From Flavobacteriaceae bacterium (lineage in GTDB: Bacteria > Bacteroidota > Bacteroidia > Flavobacteriales > Flavobacteriaceae), in NCBI GenBank assembly GCA_947451475.1, contig CANFZC010000013.1:1-49267 (forward strand): DNA of 49,267 bases, given 5' to 3'. Positions 45,188 through 49,267 of this stretch are shown here, one piece after another. The position numbers and the translations under genes are program-made. Positions within the stretch are counted from its first letter, which is position 1. Each line of letters opens with the position of its first letter. The notes beneath the pieces are model-generated. The model did not search any database and was not told the DNA's origin. It saw nothing but the letters and a program-made list of their open reading frames with translations.

Positions 45188-45220
45188 AAAAACTCCGAAG
45201 CCATTTACTTCGGAGTTTTT
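45188..45220 (+). terminator. Terminator of the T9SS type A gene
   Basis: Stem AAAAACTCCGAAG (45188-45200)/CTTCGGAGTTTTT (45208-45220), seven-base loop. The next ATG follows only 11 bases later. Confidence 0.9.
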
Positions 45221-45230
45221 ATTTATACTT

Positions 45231-45995
45231 ATGGAAATAGAAAAAGATTTAAAACTAGCCGTCCTAATAGACGCTGATAATGTTCCTTACGCCAATGTCA
45301 AAGAAATGTTTGAAGAAATAGCCAAATACGGCACCCCTACCTTCAAACGCATCTATGCCGATTGGACCAAACCAACCGTCTCAGGTTGGAAAAACGTACT
45401 CCTTGAAAATGCCATTACCCCCATACAACAATACAGCTACTCTACAGGAAAAAATGCTAGTGACAGTGCCCTAATCATAGATGCTATGGACATACTCTAT
45501 ACCGGTAAAGTAGACGGCTTTTGTATCGTATCCAGTGATTCCGATTTTACCCGCCTAGCCACCCGCTTGCGTGAAGCCGGCATGAAAGTAATCGGTATCG
45601 GTGAAAAGAAAACCCTTACCCCCTTCATCACCGCCTGTGACAAATTCATCTACATCGAAATACTAAAAAAACACGATACCGAAACAGTAGCCGAAAACGA
45701 CTCCATAAAAACCACCAAGGCCACCAAAACCCAATCCAATAACCCGATTAGCAAAATAGATCCTAAAATCATCAAACTCTTCGCCGATAGTATAACCGAC
45801 TTAGAAGACGAAAACGGTTGGGCATTCCTAGGGGATCTAGGTAACTTAATGCTTAAAAAGAAACCCGATTTTGATTCCAGAAACTATGGGTTCCCAAAAC
45901 TGCTATCGCTAATCAAAAGCATCAACCGCTTTGAAATAGACGAACGAGAAAGCGGCAAGAATAACATCAAACACATCTACGTAAGAAGAAAATAA
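45231..45995 (+). CDS. NYN-domain putative ribonuclease with C-terminal OST-HTH/LOTUS domain
   Basis: A 254-residue cytoplasmic protein of the LabA/DUF88 type. The NYN (PIN-like) domain spans ~8-145. Acidic active-site candidates are D14 and D16 (VLIDADNVP), D78 (NASDSALIIDAMD), D85 and D103/D105 (SSDSDF), all present, so metal-dependent RNA cleavage is plausible. A polar linker (~148-175) leads to an OST-HTH/LOTUS domain (DPKIIKLFADSITDLEDENGWAFLGDLGNLMLKKKPDFDSRNYG...IYVRRK), proposed to bind structured RNA. It starts right after the previous gene's terminator, so its promoter may lie inside that gene. RNA target unknown. Confidence 0.9.
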   Translation: MEIEKDLKLAVLIDADNVPYANVKEMFEEIAKYGTPTFKRIYADWTKPTVSGWKNVLLENAITPIQQYSYSTGKNASDSALIIDAMDILYTGKVDGFCIVSSDSDFTRLATRLREAGMKVIGIGEKKTLTPFITACDKFIYIEILKKHDTETVAENDSIKTTKATKTQSNNPISKIDPKIIKLFADSITDLEDENGWAFLGDLGNLMLKKKPDFDSRNYGFPKLLSLIKSINRFEIDERESGKNNIKHIYVRRK

Positions 45996-46079
45996 GCACT
46001 TTACACTAGAGCACTATCACAAAGTATTCCTTAGTATAACATAAGCTATTACAAATAGTGTACCTTTCAAAAAAAGGCT

Positions 46080-46682
46080 ATGGTAAGGAAAGTACAACAG
46101 GTAGAACAATTGTTTGAACGCTTAGAAAAAGAAGTAGCCCAATTTCAGGATAAAACTCATTTACACTGCCTAGCGGGTTGCGGTAATTGTTGCACCACAC
46201 CCTCCATTGAAGCATCTCCTTTAGAATTTTTCCCCTGGGCGCACCATTTGTTTCTAAACGACTTAGCCGAACAAACGCTAGTGGATTTACAAAATAAAAC
46301 CAGTGCTCTATGCCATATATTCCAACCCCTAGCACTTCTAGATAAAACAAAAGGAAGATGTTCTGATTACCCCTACCGCGGTTTAATATGCCGACTCTTC
46401 GGATACGGTGCTGCCAAGGATACGCTAGGCAAACTTCGTTTAATAACCTGTAAAATCATAAAAGAAAATCAAGCAGCTGACTATGCCAAAACGGTAAGGG
46501 CCATTAGCGCCGGAGAGTATGTGCCCATATTCTCAGATTATTACATGCAATTATCCCAAATTGATTTCGCCCTAGGCAGAACCATGCTGCCCATAAATGA
46601 AGCCCTCAAAAGAGCATTAGAAGAAGTATTGCACTACTATGCCTACCGACCGATTCCCAAAGTCCTCAAGAATAGCGCCTAA
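46080..46682 (+). CDS. YkgJ-family cysteine-cluster protein
   Basis: A 200-residue cytoplasmic protein with eight cysteines in the YkgJ (CxxCxxCC) arrangement: C30, C34, C37, C38 (CLAGCGNCC), then C78, C94 (CSDYPYRGLIC), C104 and C124. Such clusters are thought to bind zinc or iron-sulfur. The middle RCSDYPYRGLICRLFGYG is the family hallmark. It lies 84 bases after the NYN gene on the same strand; co-transcription is possible but not shown. Confidence 0.87.
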   Translation: MVRKVQQVEQLFERLEKEVAQFQDKTHLHCLAGCGNCCTTPSIEASPLEFFPWAHHLFLNDLAEQTLVDLQNKTSALCHIFQPLALLDKTKGRCSDYPYRGLICRLFGYGAAKDTLGKLRLITCKIIKENQAADYAKTVRAISAGEYVPIFSDYYMQLSQIDFALGRTMLPINEALKRALEEVLHYYAYRPIPKVLKNSA

Positions 46683-46690
46683 AGTAAAAA

Positions 46691-48757
46691 TTACTGTTTC
46701 ATCCATTTCTCGGTATAAACACCATTTACGGTATACACCTTAGAGAAATACAAGCCTGTAGCAAACTCAGCGACATTAATTTGAAATTCGTTGCCAGCAA
46801 CAGTCAGCGTTTTAACCAACTTACCATACACATCAAACAATTCCACTTTGTCCATCGCACAATTGGCTACTATAGTTAAACTAGTAGCAGCCGGATTAGG
46901 ATAGACGGTAATCGCAGCAGTAGGATAAGTAAAAATACTTGAACCCAAAGACGTAGTAGAAGCAACCCAACTGGAAGCCAAATTATTGTCTAAGGTGGTA
47001 CTAACCAATTGCAAATAACTGCCATTGCCATCCGGAGCCGTTGGCCAAGGGGATGAATCAAAGTATTCAACAGTATCAATGATGTTACCAAAGGCATCGG
47101 CCAACACTAATTTTTGTGATTTATTAGACAAATTACGAGTGTATTGCCCAAAAGGAGCAAACCCATTTTGATTTTGAAATACAGTAGCATTAGCCGCTAA
47201 ATACAGCGTACTATTTCCTGCCAAACTAGAATTAAACGGAAACTGATAGGTAATACCCAATTCTCTAAAGTAAAGCCCCGAAAGACTCACAGTAGCTGCT
47301 CCCGTATTTTCAATAGCTATAAACTCTTGATCATTACTCACAGGAAAATTAGTAGACGTCCCCGGATTGTAATTTATTTTAGTTATCACTAACGGCAAAG
47401 CGGTTACATTAGAACAAGCAGAATAACTCCCTAAATGAGTAGTCATCCAAGCAATTCTATTGGAGAGAAACGTTTTGATGTTGTTAATTTCCAATGGCAA
47501 ATCAGGAACCGTATTCCAACGTTCGTTTTCACGCGCAGCCGCTTCACTTATTAGATCTACGGTGTTATCAATAAAAGTATTCAAAACCGTCACATTCATA
47601 GGCTGTCCGGTTTGAATTAAATCATGAAAACGATGGGACAGATAACATTTAAAAAGTGTATTAGTAAACAAATTAGTCCAAAATTTAGAACCTTCATTAT
47701 CACCATTTGAAAATTGCCAAGTATCTACTTTACTTCTATCAAATCCCCAAAAAAACAAATCATTTCCCAAAGTCAAATTGAAATCCCAAATAGGTCCAGC
47801 GCGCAGCTTACCATTTCGATCTTTATGAAAATAGGTACTCAATTGGTAGCCATCAACATTAGCTGCCAATTCATTGGAAAGCATAAAATCAATAAAGGTG
47901 GGGATGTCAATCAGAGTAGGATATCCAACAGAAAGACTCGAATTATTAGCCGTTATAGCCGTTTGAAACATAGTGAATTGATTGTGAATATAACTGTCTT
48001 GCTCAACAGTTACATTTTCAGGCTTGGGTAAATCATGAATATAATCTACATTATTTCCAGCATATGGATAAGTTGTCCAAGCGACTGGATCATTCCCTGT
48101 TGTTTTGTCTGCTTTAGTTATATAACCACCTGTTAGATTTTCACCCGTAGTATCACTAGTAGTAATTTTTAAAACATTCACTCGGTTAGTGTCGGCCTTT
48201 ACTTTCTCTTGTAACAGGTATAATCCCTTATAGTCCCCGTTGATAACCAACTCAAAATACTGCGTTCTAGTAGCATAATCACCCATCTGCCGCGCGGTAT
48301 TGTATGCCAAATAATCTCGAATCAATGAAGGATCAAAAGCCAGTCCATTAAAAACCCAATCATTCTCTGAAGGCATGCCAAGCAAACTCACATTATTATT
48401 GCTAACATTATCGGCTAGCACGGTGGTCAATCCATACCCTTTTTTATCCAAGGCCTGGGAAGAAGAACCTCGAACCTCTATACTCAACCTTCCGCTGTAA
48501 TTTAAATAAGCAGAGGTGTTGATATCGGTCATATAATTCCTTGTGCCATCCGGGTGCTTGATAATTTTCATGTTCCCCAATACCCTCGGACTATCCACTA
48601 TTTCATATGGCAAAGACGTACTAGGGTCTATATCAGTAGTAATTACAATGATAGGTAAGTTGCTATCAGTAAAAGTTTGCGACTTTACAGTAAAAGCTAC
48701 TAATAAAAAAAAGGCAAGCATACAGCTTTTAATGAATAGATGACTAAACGTCTTCAT
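46691..48757 (-). CDS. Secreted CotH-kinase family protein with lamin-tail and T9SS type A sorting domains
   Basis: A 688-residue exported protein. The start at 48757 (MKTFSHLFIKSCMLAFFLLVAFTVKSQ) gives the signal peptide; the ATG six codons earlier adds nothing. CotH kinase-like domain ~30-440 with EVRGSSSQALDKKGYG, YFELVINGDYKGLYLLQEKVK (~165-185) and a metal-binding-type GPIWDFNLTLGND. Lamin-tail-like beta domain ~455-565 (LVITKINYNPG...NDQEFIAIENTGAATVSLSGL). C-terminal T9SS sorting domain (ITVYPNPAATSLTIVANC...GKLVKTL...FATGLYFSKVYTVNGVYTEKWMKQ). Protein-kinase activity outside the cell is possible but unproven. Convergent with the YkgJ gene. Confidence 0.92.
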   Translation of the reverse strand: MKTFSHLFIKSCMLAFFLLVAFTVKSQTFTDSNLPIIVITTDIDPSTSLPYEIVDSPRVLGNMKIIKHPDGTRNYMTDINTSAYLNYSGRLSIEVRGSSSQALDKKGYGLTTVLADNVSNNNVSLLGMPSENDWVFNGLAFDPSLIRDYLAYNTARQMGDYATRTQYFELVINGDYKGLYLLQEKVKADTNRVNVLKITTSDTTGENLTGGYITKADKTTGNDPVAWTTYPYAGNNVDYIHDLPKPENVTVEQDSYIHNQFTMFQTAITANNSSLSVGYPTLIDIPTFIDFMLSNELAANVDGYQLSTYFHKDRNGKLRAGPIWDFNLTLGNDLFFWGFDRSKVDTWQFSNGDNEGSKFWTNLFTNTLFKCYLSHRFHDLIQTGQPMNVTVLNTFIDNTVDLISEAAARENERWNTVPDLPLEINNIKTFLSNRIAWMTTHLGSYSACSNVTALPLVITKINYNPGTSTNFPVSNDQEFIAIENTGAATVSLSGLYFRELGITYQFPFNSSLAGNSTLYLAANATVFQNQNGFAPFGQYTRNLSNKSQKLVLADAFGNIIDTVEYFDSSPWPTAPDGNGSYLQLVSTTLDNNLASSWVASTTSLGSSIFTYPTAAITVYPNPAATSLTIVANCAMDKVELFDVYGKLVKTLTVAGNEFQINVAEFATGLYFSKVYTVNGVYTEKWMKQ

Positions 48758-48775
48758 TGGAAATAATTTTATCAA

Positions 48776-48944
48776 ATATACTAAAAACTAAGCATTTAAA
48801 TTAAAACCATACAACCATAAGGCCTTGCTAGTAAATCAGCCAAGCTAACCTTTCTAAAAATCCAATAATCTAAGCTTCCAACAATCCAAAAAAAAAACTC
48901 CCAAGCGTTACCTTGAGAGTTGGAATCCTTATGTGTTAGACGTT
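48776..48944. other. Intergenic region before the truncated gene
   Basis: AT-rich leader of the CotH gene on the left and a minus-strand terminator at the right end. I see no gene here. Confidence 0.6.
48891..48921 (-). terminator. Terminator of the truncated minus-strand gene
   Basis: Stem AACTC-C-CAAG (48896-48905)/CTTG-A-GAGTT (48912-48921) with one mismatch and a T-tract beyond, 24 bases past the stop at 48945. Confidence 0.7.
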
Positions 48945-49267
48945 CTAGTTATTGTAGAAGTATTCAGTACTAACATGGGTTGTTGCATCTGTACCCTCCA
49001 TTTCAGATGAAGTTATAGGAAAATTAAAGCTATTATAAATATAAGTCGAAGTAGTAATTGCATTCTGATTAGCAGAAACAAAGCTATCCGTCAAAATGTT
49101 GTGGGTAACACCAATAGCTTCTTCAGTAATGAAGTTTAACTTATCGTACCCTGTAATGTTTTTAAAAGGATTATTTTTGGTATCATAAGTATACAATTTT
49201 GAGTAAGTATCCCCAATAGAAGCAACCTCTGTGTCGATTTGGGTTACCTCCCCATTAGAAGAATAAA
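48945..49267 (-). CDS. 3' part of an unrecognised gene (N-terminus outside the window)
   Basis: The reading frame stays open to the window edge, so at least 106 residues of C-terminus are encoded. The start is not visible; the TTG at 49196 is internal. The sequence is Thr/Tyr/Asn-rich with repeated Y-x-Y segments (SKLYTYDTKNNPFKNITGYDKLNF, STYIYNSFNFPITSSEMEG, STEYFYNN). It resembles YD-repeat-like or secreted lipoprotein tails common in Flavobacteria. No catalytic motif is seen. Followed by a hairpin terminator. Confidence 0.7.
   Translation of the reverse strand, partial: YSSNGEVTQIDTEVASIGDTYSKLYTYDTKNNPFKNITGYDKLNFITEEAIGVTHNILTDSFVSANQNAITTSTYIYNSFNFPITSSEMEGTDATTHVSTEYFYNN

Overview
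The window looks like a chromosomal segment of a Flavobacterium-like member of the Bacteroidota. The evidence is AT-rich DNA, several TonB-dependent receptors with N-terminal carboxypeptidase-regulatory-like domains, a FecI/FecR pair, DUF4249, three proteins with type IX secretion (T9SS) C-terminal sorting domains, promoter-like TAnnTTTG boxes and few Shine-Dalgarno sequences. I see no rRNA, tRNA, CRISPR array, integrase or transposase. Nearly all of it is coding, and many short intergenic gaps carry a clear hairpin terminator.

Layout. 1-5.4 kb: NADP-isocitrate dehydrogenase, a secreted protein of unknown function, and a TonB receptor paired with a DUF4249 lipoprotein. 5.4-10.2 kb: thiN-rlmF-nudK-uvrB housekeeping run, then a convergent TerB-like gene. 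10.3-13 kb: small secreted protein, secreted esterase, DUF1456 protein and a lipoprotein with a glutamine-amidotransferase-like fold. 13-15.4 kb: folD and ffh on the minus strand. 15.5-20.8 kb: a self-contained surface-signalling locus. An ECF sigma factor, an anti-sigma factor and an STN-domain TonB receptor are read rightward. Read leftward are a lipoprotein with four ~42-residue repeats plus a lipocalin-like domain, and a 58-residue single-helix membrane protein that is easily missed. 20.9-30 kb: argS, a 1537-residue T9SS type B adhesin-like protein with nine tandem repeats, and an outer-membrane beta-barrel receptor.

30-34.6 kb: fabH, an orphan ABC ATPase, and a translationally coupled TetR regulator/UbiB-family kinase pair with a candidate operator palindrome. 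34.6-38.2 kb: a secreted protein with a peptidase S74 (tail-fibre chaperone) domain, an unrecognised gene behind six 11-bp direct repeats, and an OmpA/lipocalin lipoprotein pair. 38.4-42.5 kb: htpG and a secreted prolyl oligopeptidase bracketed by near-identical hairpins. 42.6-49.3 kb: a DUF2721 membrane protein, a T9SS type A protein, a NYN-LOTUS putative ribonuclease, a YkgJ cysteine-cluster protein, a secreted CotH-kinase/lamin-tail protein and the 3' part of a gene that runs off the end.

The best candidates for something under-described are the signalling locus with its divergent repeat lipoprotein and microprotein (15.5-20.8 kb), and the TetR/UbiB-like pair with its palindrome (32.2-34.3 kb). 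All function calls come from reading the translated sequence. No database search was run.
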